In this document: one piece after another, positions 1 through 7,076 of the stretch
Layout of the letters: the number at the start of each line of letters is the position of its first letter
Position numbering within the stretch: position 1 is the stretch's first letter
Virus record (IMG/VR): IMGVR_UViG_3300005337_000003
Span: 1 to 64,000 of that record
DNA from: a virus
DNA length: 64,000 bases
Direction: 5' to 3' (one strand)
Notes under the pieces: model-generated
Told to the model about the DNA's origin: nothing
The model's input: only the letters and a program-made list of their open reading frames with translations
Database searches by the model: none
Position numbers and translations under genes: made by a program

Positions 1-134
1 CTGATGGGGATGGTCATGCGTATAAAGTTTATGGCGACGGTTATGACGCATACAATAGTGTTTGCAAGCCGGAAAACAAATATAGCCCTGCCGAATATGA
101 ATTTGAAAGAGGGTTGAACGGAATGGACTTTTAG
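1..134 (+). CDS. C-terminal fragment of a hypothetical protein
   Basis: An open frame enters at the left edge (codons from base 3) and ends at the TAG at 132-134, giving about 43 residues. It begins DGDGHAYKVYGDGYDAYNS and ends GLNGMDF. The start lies outside the window. The composition, rich in Gly, Asp and Tyr, looks coding rather than random. No family is recognised. It is followed by 65 AT-rich bases with no clear signal before the next gene on the same strand. Confidence 0.6.
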   Translation, partial: DGDGHAYKVYGDGYDAYNSVCKPENKYSPAEYEFERGLNGMDF

Positions 135-199
135 CCATAATGAAAAGGTAGTAATATGAAAATCAAGATGAAAAAAATATAGATTTAAAAAATAAATTT

Positions 200-436
200 A
201 TGAAAGTTTGGATTACAAAGTATGCCATAACAAGAGGCATAGTCGAGGCGGAAAGCACCCCAATTGAGGGGGATGCGGTTGTTGCGAAAATACCTGACCA
301 ATGGGAAAATTATTTTCGCAAGCCATATTGGCACGAAACCAAAGAAGCAGCCATTGCCCAAGCCGAAACTATGCGCCAGAAAAAAATAAAGTCTTTGGAG
401 AGGGAGATAGAGAAAATAAAGAAACTAACATTTTAA
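200..436 (+). CDS. Small conserved phage protein (78 aa)
   Basis: Starts MKVWITKYAITRGI and ends in a Lys/Glu-rich helix. The pattern of an N-terminal strand, an aromatic FRKPYWHE segment at about residues 39-46, and a charged C-terminal helix with MRQKKIKSLE resembles a small protein seen repeatedly in phages and mobile elements of Bacteroidota, whose function is unknown. The start follows an A-rich stretch with no Shine-Dalgarno site. It ends two bases before the next gene. Coding status is fairly secure from composition; function is unknown. Confidence 0.7.
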   Translation: MKVWITKYAITRGIVEAESTPIEGDAVVAKIPDQWENYFRKPYWHETKEAAIAQAETMRQKKIKSLEREIEKIKKLTF

Positions 437-438
437 AT

Positions 439-681
439 ATGTGTTCAATGGAAATGAAATATTATAATCACTTGACTAAAAACGGATTTCTGGATTACGT
501 CGAATCACATTCTATTACGGAAAGGGCTTTATTCAACAGAGAACAGGTCGCGCAAGTACTCGACTTAGCCGGCTATCATGAGCGGGCAGAAGAGGTTGCC
601 CTATATACACAGAAGTGGTATTCGGTTGACTTGTCTGAATTCGTGGAAGCGGCGAGAAAGAGATCGGCCCTGAAAATATAG
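439..681 (+). CDS. Hypothetical protein (80 aa)
   Basis: The frame is open from 301, but the first part overlaps the previous gene, so I place the start at the ATG at 439; ATGs at 448 and 454 are alternatives. The product is a small mostly helical protein with segments SITERALFNREQ and LAGYHERAEEVALY. No transmembrane segment, metal-binding cluster or known family is apparent. It lies in the same tight plus-strand series as its neighbours and is probably co-transcribed with them. Confidence 0.6.
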   Translation: MCSMEMKYYNHLTKNGFLDYVESHSITERALFNREQVAQVLDLAGYHERAEEVALYTQKWYSVDLSEFVEAARKRSALKI

Positions 682-702
682 TTTAAATATATATTATAAA
701 AA

Positions 703-1371
703 ATGACCCCAATCGAAATAACCACCAGTAAGGGCACATGGCTTTTCGTGCCGGTGCCGGAACCAGGGGAGTACGAATTACGTCACTTGGGATCGCCTCA
801 GATGTCCGGCAAGAACCAGCCAACTGTATGTCTTTTAAAGAATGGCGCAAGGCAAATAGTTTGCACACTACCAGCTGGTGAATACGAAATCATTAGCCTC
901 CTCTCCCAGCTCACCGAGGAACAGGCGGCGGGGATTGTTGAAAGCGGGGGCCATCCAGCCGAGAATAGTCCGTGTTACAAGGATTATAAAGATTCGCAAG
1001 ACTTTGTTTGTTCCGACGCTTTAACCTCCTTTCATTCCCTTCTGGCGGCCAATAAGTGCTATACGGAGAATCCGTACTGGCATCCTGGCACCGAAAAGCC
1101 ACTTGGCGAAGTGGAAGTAAGCTACGACGGCGGCAAGACTTGGGATAGTTCAGTAGAATGGACTGAAACCCGTACGTGCATGATGGCCGGCTCGGCTGGC
1201 GGCTTTGGTTATTTCGGAGAAGGCTGGGCCACCTCACGGGAAAGCGGAACGGATGTAGGGCTTATCTGTGATCCTCCCGATTATTGGCGGTATGCGGCAA
1301 ATGCCGAATATGCGGAGAAGGCCCAATCCCGCACCTCAAAGGAGCGGCTTATTCTGGAGGTGAAGAAATGA
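703..1371 (+). CDS. Hypothetical protein with a DUF551-like C-terminal half
   Basis: A 222-residue protein. Residues 1-85 form a hydrophobic beta-rich part (GTWLFVPVPEPGEYELR). The C-terminal part carries WHPGTEKPLGEVEVSYDGG at about 126-144 and ends its core with CDPPDYWRYA. That spacing, a W-P start, a short strand naming a displayed value and a terminal W-x-P-like or DYW motif, recalls DUF551-type small phage domains, but the match is weak. The stop overlaps the next start as ATGA. No catalytic residues can be named. Confidence 0.65.
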   Translation: MTPIEITTSKGTWLFVPVPEPGEYELRHLGSPQMSGKNQPTVCLLKNGARQIVCTLPAGEYEIISLLSQLTEEQAAGIVESGGHPAENSPCYKDYKDSQDFVCSDALTSFHSLLAANKCYTENPYWHPGTEKPLGEVEVSYDGGKTWDSSVEWTETRTCMMAGSAGGFGYFGEGWATSRESGTDVGLICDPPDYWRYAANAEYAEKAQSRTSKERLILEVKK

Positions 1372-1637
1372 AAGACTGGATTAATAGTCACCTACACAAC
1401 AATAACGGCAAGCTGTTTGGTATAATACAGCTGTACAGAATAAGTGGGGTGTGCCGCGGAGAAATGGTTCGCAGGGTAAGTGAATATGAAAGTAATTGGA
1501 TGTGCCCTATATGTAAAGCTAACACTTATAACTGGAAATGGATGCTGTATAAGCCTAAACCGAAACGCAAATTTTATAAACCAGTATTTTTATTTGGAGT
1601 AATGCTTTCCGCATCTAGCGCTAAAAAATGCTCTTAA
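1368..1637 (+). CDS. Hypothetical small protein with one CxxC pair (89 aa)
   Basis: The ATG at 1368 overlaps the previous stop by four bases (ATGA), which decides this start over an upstream in-frame ATG at 1284. The product begins MKDWINSHLHNNN and contains WMCPICKANTYNWKWM, a single C-x2-C knuckle among aromatic residues, followed by a basic stretch KPKPKRKFYK. A single CxxC is not enough to form a full zinc site alone, so dimerisation or a partner would be needed. Function unknown. Confidence 0.65.
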   Translation: MKDWINSHLHNNNGKLFGIIQLYRISGVCRGEMVRRVSEYESNWMCPICKANTYNWKWMLYKPKPKRKFYKPVFLFGVMLSASSAKKCS

Positions 1638-1681
1638 AAACACAACACCAAACATAAATAACCAACGAAACAAAACAGCCA

Positions 1682-1825
1682 TTGACGGCGGAGGACTACG
1701 CAAAGAGGATATATGATGTGTGTCTATATAATTTTCCTTTAGTTCCATCAAAATCAGTTGCTATTAAAATAGTGGAGGCGCTCATAGAAGAATTTGTAAA
1801 TCAAAAAATAAATGAGTTACGCTGA
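1682..1825 (+). CDS. Short hypothetical protein with TTG start (47 aa)
   Basis: An open frame between the 1637 stop and the gene at 1930. There is no in-frame ATG; the upstream stop is at 1655 and the first plausible initiator is TTG at 1682. The peptide (start AEDYAKRIYDVCLYNF, end EEFVNQKINELR) has strongly protein-like amphipathic composition. If real, it is one of few genes here with a non-ATG start. The remaining 104 bases to 1929 hold nothing I can name. A random open frame cannot be excluded. Confidence 0.45.
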   Translation: MTAEDYAKRIYDVCLYNFPLVPSKSVAIKIVEALIEEFVNQKINELR

Positions 1826-1929
1826 CTTTTTTATCAGGGCCAATGCATTGGACATATAACTAGCAGGTAAGAAGATCGGGCAGATGGTTCAATATTCTAT
1901 ACAACAACATTTACACCAATAAAAACACA

Positions 1930-2523
1930 ATGAAAACAATCGTAATATCAACCCCGAACGACCACACAAGATTTCACAATACCTGGCGGAGGTTCGGAGG
2001 GCAAACGCTGGAAGTAGATTATGAGTGTCTACCAGCCATTATGAACTACGAACAGCCTGCGGTGGGCATCATGCAGTCCTTTAAGAAGGCCATCCAAACC
2101 GCAATGGACAGCCTGGAGCCATCGGTTGCCATCTTCGAGGATGATCTCAGCTTTACCTCTCCTGATAGCCTGAAGCGCTTCTATGGGCTGTATAATGATT
2201 ACCATGTGGGAGAATTGGGCTTATTTCTGGGTGGGTTCTACCAGGGAGAACCCAAGGAACTAACCAATGAGATCGCGAGGGTGGAGGGCAAGGTATCGGG
2301 GCTCCACGCCCTGATAGTCGATCAAAAATGGTACGGCACTATATTGGAAGCTGAAGAACCCTACAACCTGGATCACTGGCTCTCAGTAGTTAAAAAAGTA
2401 CCTATATTCGCGGCCTACCCGATGCTGGTTATGCAGCAAGACGGGCTAATGTCCTATAACGCAAAGAAGGTAATGAACTACACCAAGGACCTACACCTAA
2501 AATATAAAATAGACGGCAAATGA
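1930..2523 (+). CDS. Glycosyltransferase-like protein (GT25-like EDD motif)
   Basis: A 197-residue protein. The N-terminus is a Rossmann-like strand (MKTIVISTPNDHTRF) and residues 68-75 read AIFEDDLSF, with E70-D71-D72 resembling the EDD metal/nucleotide-sugar motif of GT25-type glycosyltransferases. The later DHWLSVV and aromatic PMLVMQQ segments fit the same fold. Phage glycosyltransferases modify DNA bases, virion proteins or host glycans; the target cannot be read here. The protein is shorter than typical GT25 enzymes, so the assignment is to the fold rather than a reaction. Its stop overlaps the next start (ATGA). Confidence 0.6.
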   Translation: MKTIVISTPNDHTRFHNTWRRFGGQTLEVDYECLPAIMNYEQPAVGIMQSFKKAIQTAMDSLEPSVAIFEDDLSFTSPDSLKRFYGLYNDYHVGELGLFLGGFYQGEPKELTNEIARVEGKVSGLHALIVDQKWYGTILEAEEPYNLDHWLSVVKKVPIFAAYPMLVMQQDGLMSYNAKKVMNYTKDLHLKYKIDGK

Positions 2524-2741
2524 TAATAACACTTGAAAACCTCGAATGCGAGTTGAAATACGATTATGAGCCCCCCACGATCGGGGGCTCACATCCTGAT
2601 GGGTCAGTAGAGCGCCTGGGCGCCAATGTATCGATATACTCGGCGATTTGTAAAGGGGTGGAGCTAGTTACGCTCATAGAGCACGAACAGCTGGAAGCTA
2701 TGGAAAGCAAGATTCTGGAGTCCCTGCAACGTGAGGCTTAA
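2520..2741 (+). CDS. Hypothetical small acidic protein (73 aa)
   Basis: Starts in a four-base ATGA overlap with the glycosyltransferase-like gene, so the two are probably translationally coupled. The product has a beta-rich N-terminus (MIITLENLECELKYDY), a short Gly/Ser turn, then a C-terminal helix (EHEQLEAMESKILESL). No family is recognised. Its TAA stop at 2739-2741 shares the palindrome TTAA with the stop of the opposite-strand gene that follows, so the two genes meet tail to tail. Confidence 0.65.
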   Translation: MIITLENLECELKYDYEPPTIGGSHPDGSVERLGANVSIYSAICKGVELVTLIEHEQLEAMESKILESLQREA

Positions 2742-3088
2742 TTTGGTTTTGGGAGCGGCCTTTCCTCCATCCATCCCTGGTTTTCGGCGTCTATTTCCAA
2801 CTGATACAAAAGGCCAGTAAGGGTGATTATATGTTCTTCAAATACAGACTCTGCGCCCCCGCCATTTCGAAGCTTTTCGACAGCCTTCATGGTCTTGGAC
2901 AAACGCTCAGCTCTTTTCGCGGCATAGATTTCGGCACCCTCTGGATCCCCAGACCCCGTTTCCGGAGTTGAGTCGGTGTTTTCAAAAAAATATATTAACA
3001 GGTATTGAAGACGGTCGTAGAAAGGTTTACTGATCTTTATGTCAATGATCGCATCTTCCTTTATGAATTTGTACAATTTGTCAGCCAT
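2738..3088 (-). CDS. Hypothetical helical protein, lone minus-strand gene in the early block (116 aa)
   Basis: The only convincing minus-strand gene left of 18241. It starts MADKLYKFIKEDAIIDIKIS, has FYDRLQYLLIYFFEN, a polar low-complexity segment at about 40-50 (TPETGSGDPEG) and a terminal helix ending in AENQGWMEERPLPKPN. The composition is protein-like and no plus-strand frame competes in this interval. It fills the gap exactly: its ATG overlaps the next gene's ATG inside CATG, and its stop shares TTAA with the previous gene's stop. Function unknown. Confidence 0.7.
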   Translation of the reverse strand: MADKLYKFIKEDAIIDIKISKPFYDRLQYLLIYFFENTDSTPETGSGDPEGAEIYAAKRAERLSKTMKAVEKLRNGGGAESVFEEHIITLTGLLYQLEIDAENQGWMEERPLPKPN

Positions 3089-3707
3089 GAATCAAAATTA
3101 CGAAATATCCACAGATAAAATACATAAATACCTGAATGATCAACTTAAGGAAACGGATTGGTATAATGTGCTTCGATCTTTTGTTCGTTACCTGGAATTC
3201 GAGGAGATAATAGAAAAGCTCCGACACGAGGTTGGGCTGGGGTATAGGTTCACGCCTGCTATCCACCAGATTTTCCGACCTTTTGAGCTATGCGCTTTGA
3301 AAGACGTTAAAATGGTTCTATGTCGCAGGGGGCCTTACATCCATCCGTCTTATAATGACGGGCTGGCATTTTCAAGCACTGGCTACCCCAAGAACTGGGA
3401 ATTCAGGTTGTTTAGTGAGGCCACAGGCATTACTTCTCCAGACGGAGATCTGCAAAATTTTGCCAAGAGCGGAGTTTTGATGCTTAATACCTCCTTAACT
3501 ACTGAAATAGGATTGCCACATTCCCATGAGGCACTATGGACACCATTCGTACGGTTATTGATCAGCGTTATGCCTCCGGTTCCCTGGGTGTTTGTGGGGG
3601 ATAACCCCCATGCTCAGGATGTAGATAATGCACTCTTATTCCCTGAGTTTCAGCAACGTGATAACTATCAGAAGGAATTCAAAAAAATATTTGCAGATTT
3701 GCAATAA
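3087..3707 (+). CDS. Uracil-DNA glycosylase-fold protein with degenerate catalytic motifs
   Basis: A 206-residue protein aligning with family 1 uracil-DNA glycosylases, which remove uracil from DNA. Residues 79-96 (CRRGPYIHPSYNDGLAFS) match the water-activating loop GQDPYHxPGQAxGLAFS, and 129-155 (GVLMLNTSLTTEIGLPHSHEALWTPF) match the next conserved block; PWVFVGDNPHAQ at 166-177 matches the strand before the leucine loop. However, the catalytic Asp and the following His of GQDPYH are Gly82 and Ile85, and no HPSPLS motif follows. It is therefore probably not an active glycosylase. The start at 3087 is preferred over 3039, which would overlap the opposite gene. Confidence 0.75.
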   Translation: MNQNYEISTDKIHKYLNDQLKETDWYNVLRSFVRYLEFEEIIEKLRHEVGLGYRFTPAIHQIFRPFELCALKDVKMVLCRRGPYIHPSYNDGLAFSSTGYPKNWEFRLFSEATGITSPDGDLQNFAKSGVLMLNTSLTTEIGLPHSHEALWTPFVRLLISVMPPVPWVFVGDNPHAQDVDNALLFPEFQQRDNYQKEFKKIFADLQ

Positions 3708-3746
3708 AATTGCCACCTTGTGGCCACAATAGTAATAGACAAAAAC

Positions 3747-4103
3747 ATGACAACAACTTTCTTAATTCTACTAACACACTTTGTGTCTGATTTTATACTT
3801 CAGACTGACAAGCAGGCTGTGAACAAAGGCAAATCCGTTTATTGGCTTTCGATGCACGTTTTGACGTACACCTTAGGGTTTGCTGTATTTGTTCAGCTAT
3901 ATGTAGGCTGGAGCGTAAAGAGTCTGGATTGGTTACTCCTAAATTGCTTCCTGCACTGGACTGTTGATCTTGTAACCAGTCGTGTCAACTCTTACTTATG
4001 GAGTAAGAACTGGAGGCACTGGTTTTTTGTAGGCATCGGCGCTGATCAATTAATCCACTATGCTTGCCTGTTGTTCACATACGAGTGGCTTATCTTAAAA
4101 TAA
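3747..4103 (+). CDS. DUF3307-family integral membrane protein
   Basis: A protein of 118 residues with several hydrophobic segments: TTTFLILLTHFVSDFILQ, LSMHVLTYTLGFAVFVQLYVG, WLLLNCFLHWTVDLV, and a C-terminal YACLLFTYEWLIL. The HFxxDFxLQ start, the internal MHVLTY and the LHWxVDxxTS histidine-aspartate motif fit DUF3307, a small family of polytopic membrane proteins found in bacteria and phages with unknown function. It would sit in the host inner membrane. The ATG at 3747 is preferred to an in-frame GTG at 3720. Confidence 0.7.
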   Translation: MTTTFLILLTHFVSDFILQTDKQAVNKGKSVYWLSMHVLTYTLGFAVFVQLYVGWSVKSLDWLLLNCFLHWTVDLVTSRVNSYLWSKNWRHWFFVGIGADQLIHYACLLFTYEWLILK

Positions 4104-4114
4104 AATTAAACAAA

Positions 4115-4357
4115 ATGGGAAAATTATTATTCTGCAGGTGCGGCGATCTTATCGCAGACAGGAATATTGGATGGATTACTGGAAAGAATGAATATGGAGT
4201 TCGGTATACAGAGATAAGGGCTACCTGCGTTAAATGTGAACAAACATTTGAAACTGCCTGCTGGGGAGAACTTTATAGCCTAGAGGAAGCTAAACAGACG
4301 CTTGCGGGCTGGTCGGCTGAGAATAATCAGGGATTATTGTTGAGTGTTGAATCTTAG
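4115..4357 (+). CDS. Small putative zinc-binding protein (80 aa)
   Basis: Starts MGKLLFCRCGDLIADRN. Two cysteine pairs, C-R-C near residue 7 and CVKC near residue 42, are spaced as in a zinc ribbon, with a beta-rich stretch between. The C-terminus is polar. The ATG at 4115 was chosen because the frame upstream runs inside the previous gene and lacks protein-like composition. No catalytic motif; a structural or regulatory zinc-binding role is only an inference. Confidence 0.6.
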   Translation: MGKLLFCRCGDLIADRNIGWITGKNEYGVRYTEIRATCVKCEQTFETACWGELYSLEEAKQTLAGWSAENNQGLLLSVES

Positions 4358-4367
4358 AATTATAAAT

Positions 4368-4529
4368 ATGGATTTTTGTTTATCAGTAAGTGTAATTATT
4401 TGCACTATAATATTTTCTATACGATCTGTAGATTTGGAAGGAAGAGAAAAGAGTAAAATTGCAATGTTTTTTTGGTTAGCTGTGCTGGGAATTATTGTTT
4501 CCGGAATATTATTAAAATTTAGATTATGA
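4368..4529 (+). CDS. Two-helix membrane peptide (53 aa)
   Basis: Starts MDFCLSVSVIICTIIFSI, a first hydrophobic helix, then a charged loop (DLEGREKSKI), then a second helix (AMFFWLAVLGIIVSGILL) ending in FRL. The layout is that of a small hairpin membrane protein. It overlaps the next gene's start by four bases (ATGA). Holin-like proteins share this layout, but the position among nucleotide-metabolism genes gives no support for a lysis role. Function unknown. Confidence 0.6.
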   Translation: MDFCLSVSVIICTIIFSIRSVDLEGREKSKIAMFFWLAVLGIIVSGILLKFRL

Positions 4530-5341
4530 TTATCGGAATATCAGGTAAAAAAGGTTGTGGAAAATCAACTGTGGGAAGAATAATACAATACCTAACACAG
4601 TATGAGAATGTAGGGTATTTAGACTTCAAAAATTTTGATGAATGTTATCAAGATAATAGCATTAATAAATATGCTACCTGGCGGATTAAAATGTTTGCGG
4701 GTAAATTGAAAGAGATCTGTTCATTACTCACAGGCATCCCGGTTGAAGATTTTGAGAAGGAGGAAGTCAAGAACCAAAAGCTGCCAGATTGCTGGAAGCG
4801 GTATCATGTGATACTAGAGGGGAAAACGATAAAAACTACGGCAAGTTGGATTAAGGCTCAGGAGCAGAGGGCTCTTTATATTCTATCACAACCTGACGAG
4901 ATTGTGCCAGTAACCATTGTAGAGTTCCAACCCACCGTTCGGTGGCTGCTACAGCATGTAGGAACAAATGCTATGCGTGATGTGATCCATGAGAATATCT
5001 GGCTGAATGCACTATTTGCAGACTATAAAAAATCAGAGACTACTTGGATCATCACTGACGTAAGATTCCCTAACGAGCTACTGTCCATTAAGGACAGAGG
5101 AGGTATAACTATAAGAATCAATAGACCTAAAGATAGGCAAATTGGAGCAACGGGTTTTATAGCGGAGCAAGCAGCAGCAAACAGCGCTTTAGACATGCAT
5201 CCATCGGAAACAGCTTTAGACAACGCACGGTTTGATCATGTGATTGATAATGATGGAACTACTGAAGACCTGGTAAAAAAAATCAGGACAGTACTTAATA
5301 TGGATGGAATTCCAACTAACTCTAATGTATTAGATTTTTAA
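4526..5341 (+). CDS. Deoxynucleoside monophosphate kinase (P-loop)
   Basis: A 271-residue kinase of the phage dNMP kinase type, which phosphorylates dNMPs for DNA synthesis. The Walker A loop GKKGCGKST is at residues 7-15 directly after the first strand (MIIGIS). A later ITDVRFPNE segment (about 176-184) matches the conserved D-x-R-F-x-N-E element of T4 gp1-like kinases. FAGKLKEICSLLTG near residue 60 fits the substrate-binding helix. Length and layout are normal for the family. It directly precedes the RuvC-like gene (2-base gap). Substrate range cannot be deduced. Confidence 0.85.
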   Translation: MIIGISGKKGCGKSTVGRIIQYLTQYENVGYLDFKNFDECYQDNSINKYATWRIKMFAGKLKEICSLLTGIPVEDFEKEEVKNQKLPDCWKRYHVILEGKTIKTTASWIKAQEQRALYILSQPDEIVPVTIVEFQPTVRWLLQHVGTNAMRDVIHENIWLNALFADYKKSETTWIITDVRFPNELLSIKDRGGITIRINRPKDRQIGATGFIAEQAAANSALDMHPSETALDNARFDHVIDNDGTTEDLVKKIRTVLNMDGIPTNSNVLDF

Positions 5342-5343
5342 TA

Positions 5344-5796
5344 ATGGATAAGCTGTATATAGGAATCGATATAGGCCAGAATGGAGGTATAGTGGTACTT
5401 GATAACACAGGAGGCGTCGTGGAGACTTTCAAGACTCCTTCCACCAGGATGGAATTCCACCAGGCACTATCAAAATATGCGAACGTGCCCTGCTTTTGTA
5501 TCCTGGAGAATGTACATTCTCAGCCTAAAAATGGAGGCAAGGCTAACTTTCAGTTTGGTATGACAAACGAACGCACCCTGTACTCACTAGAGGTCAATAG
5601 GATTCCATACCAGGCAGTAACGCCCCAGACCTGGATGAAGACCTATATGCTCAAAAAAGACAAGGGAGAGTCAAACACCAACTGGAAAAACAGGTTAAAA
5701 CAACGTGCCCAGCAGCTTTTTCCAAATGAGAAAGTAGTGCTCTGGTCAGCAGACGCTTTATTGATGGCTGAGTTTGCGAGAAGGCACTATAAATAA
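5344..5796 (+). CDS. RuvC-like Holliday-junction resolvase
   Basis: A 150-residue RNase H-fold nuclease. Residues 5-14 (YIGIDIGQNG) give the first catalytic Asp (D9) on strand 1, residues 52-58 (CILENVH) give the catalytic Glu (E55), and residues 135-144 (WSADALLMAEF) give the C-terminal Asp (D137) in the usual SxDALxxA context. Such enzymes resolve branched replication and recombination intermediates before packaging. Length is normal. The fourth acidic residue of the classic RuvC set is less clear, as E143 stands where an Asp would be expected. Confidence 0.85.
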   Translation: MDKLYIGIDIGQNGGIVVLDNTGGVVETFKTPSTRMEFHQALSKYANVPCFCILENVHSQPKNGGKANFQFGMTNERTLYSLEVNRIPYQAVTPQTWMKTYMLKKDKGESNTNWKNRLKQRAQQLFPNEKVVLWSADALLMAEFARRHYK

Positions 5797-5814
5797 ACAA
5801 AAAAACAAAATTAA

Positions 5815-6633
5815 ATGTTAAACGATACATTAAATATGGTCTACGAGAACCGTTCGGATATTTTTTATAATCTATCTAAATATCCGGACGGTCAGCAACA
5901 GGTGGAACTGTTTCAGAAGTGCAATCCCGTAGTTACCATAAAGGCACGTCTTAATAACTTTAACGACCTGGAGAAAATAATCTGCGCTACCGCTTCTCTG
6001 CGTAATGCAGGTGCCAGGAGAATCACTTTATTTGTTCCTTATTTTTTAGGATCTAGGAGCGACCGCAAGTTCAACCCTTTTTCCAACAATTACCTGAAGG
6101 ACATTATAGGGCCAATAATTAATATGCAAAAATTTGATGCTGTCATTACTGCCGATCCGCACTCGCATGTTTTAGAGGCCTGTATAGATAAATTGAGTGT
6201 GGTAGATACGTCTTATCTACTTAGGTATGCACTGCACGATACAGGTGATGCGTCTACATACCTGGTAGCTCCAGATGCAGGAGCTGTGTCCAGAATTAAA
6301 AAAGCAGTTGAGGATTTGGTAATACCTAACGAAATTATATTTTGCTCTAAACACAGATTGCCGAGTGGGGACATTACCATAAAGCCAAACTCAGAACCTT
6401 CACGTGGCAGCAAGGTTTTTGTAGTAGATGATATATGTGATGGCGGAAAAACCTTCATAGAAGTAGCTAAGGCATTCAACAAACCTAAATCTCAGATGTT
6501 TTTAGTAGTAACGCATGGTATATTCTCTAAGGGATTTGAGGTATTACAAGAGTACTACCAGACAATCTATTGCACCAATAGTTACTCCGACATTTTCACC
6601 CAATCATCAGTTAAACAAATCAATATTTTTTAA
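5815..6633 (+). CDS. prs: Phosphoribosyl-pyrophosphate synthetase family protein
   Basis: A 272-residue member of the PRPP synthetase family, a little shorter than cellular enzymes of about 310. Conserved pieces: VPYFLGSRSDRKF at 74-86 (equivalent to the PYxxxxRQDR ATP-site motif), ADPHSH at 113-118 (the DxH catalytic/metal site) and VFVVDDICDGGKTF at 201-214 (the PRPP-binding loop). It is first in a three-gene set with a HAD protein and a NAMPT homologue, so its product most likely feeds NAD+ synthesis. In the NARP1 phage pathway a Prs homologue instead pyrophosphorylates ADP-ribose; the sequence alone does not decide between these. Confidence 0.85.
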   Translation: MLNDTLNMVYENRSDIFYNLSKYPDGQQQVELFQKCNPVVTIKARLNNFNDLEKIICATASLRNAGARRITLFVPYFLGSRSDRKFNPFSNNYLKDIIGPIINMQKFDAVITADPHSHVLEACIDKLSVVDTSYLLRYALHDTGDASTYLVAPDAGAVSRIKKAVEDLVIPNEIIFCSKHRLPSGDITIKPNSEPSRGSKVFVVDDICDGGKTFIEVAKAFNKPKSQMFLVVTHGIFSKGFEVLQEYYQTIYCTNSYSDIFTQSSVKQINIF

Positions 6634-6634
6634 T

Positions 6635-7063
6635 ATGGAGAAAGATAAATATACCCAAAGATTAATAAATGAATGGCGCCAATACGGAAAAATAATCATC
6701 TCCGTGGACTATGACTCTACCATTTCATACTGGCCGACTATAGACAATCGGGAAGATATTGACAGAGCTATCAGGCTGCTGCAAATTGCTAGAGAAACAG
6801 GCGCTTATATCACTATATTTACAGCTTCAGATATAGACAAATTCGAGGAAATACAAACGCACTGTGACAAGATAAAACTACCAATAGATAGTATTAATAA
6901 GAATGCGATACCGCTGCCTTACGGTAATCACGGGAAGATATATTACAATATTAATCTGTGTGATCGAAGTGGCCTCACACAGGCCCTGGATATGTTGGAA
7001 ACAGCTATATACGTCATCCGGGGAGAAAGGGCGGTAAAATTAACAGAAGGAGAATCAATTTAA
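6635..7063 (+). CDS. HAD-like phosphatase/hydrolase within the NAD gene set
   Basis: A 142-residue protein of the HAD fold. Residues 22-31 (ISVDYDSTIS) carry the DxDxT-type nucleophile motif (D25, D27), and YITIFTASDIDKF is the second-motif strand. A short C-terminal part lacks a well-formed motif IV but has NINLCDRSG. The start at 6635 immediately follows the previous stop, and ATGs further upstream lie inside the PRPP synthetase gene. Sandwiched between Prs- and NAMPT-like genes, it could remove a phosphate from a pathway intermediate; that is inference. Substrate unknown. Confidence 0.75.
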   Translation: MEKDKYTQRLINEWRQYGKIIISVDYDSTISYWPTIDNREDIDRAIRLLQIARETGAYITIFTASDIDKFEEIQTHCDKIKLPIDSINKNAIPLPYGNHGKIYYNINLCDRSGLTQALDMLETAIYVIRGERAVKLTEGESI

Positions 7064-7076
7064 AAAAAAATAATTT

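Noticed and set aside
1826-1929. Possible tRNA (a GTTCAAT-like T-loop at about 1888)
   Set aside because: No cloverleaf: the T-stem does not pair cleanly, and no acceptor or anticodon stem can be placed at the right spacing.
3039-3086. Upstream start for the glycosylase-fold gene
   Set aside because: The extra 16 residues overlap the opposite-strand gene and have no counterpart in the fold; the ATG at 3087 is the simpler choice.
4368-4529. Holin
   Set aside because: The two-helix shape fits, but no endolysin or spanin is nearby and the neighbours are nucleotide-metabolism genes, so shape alone does not support it.
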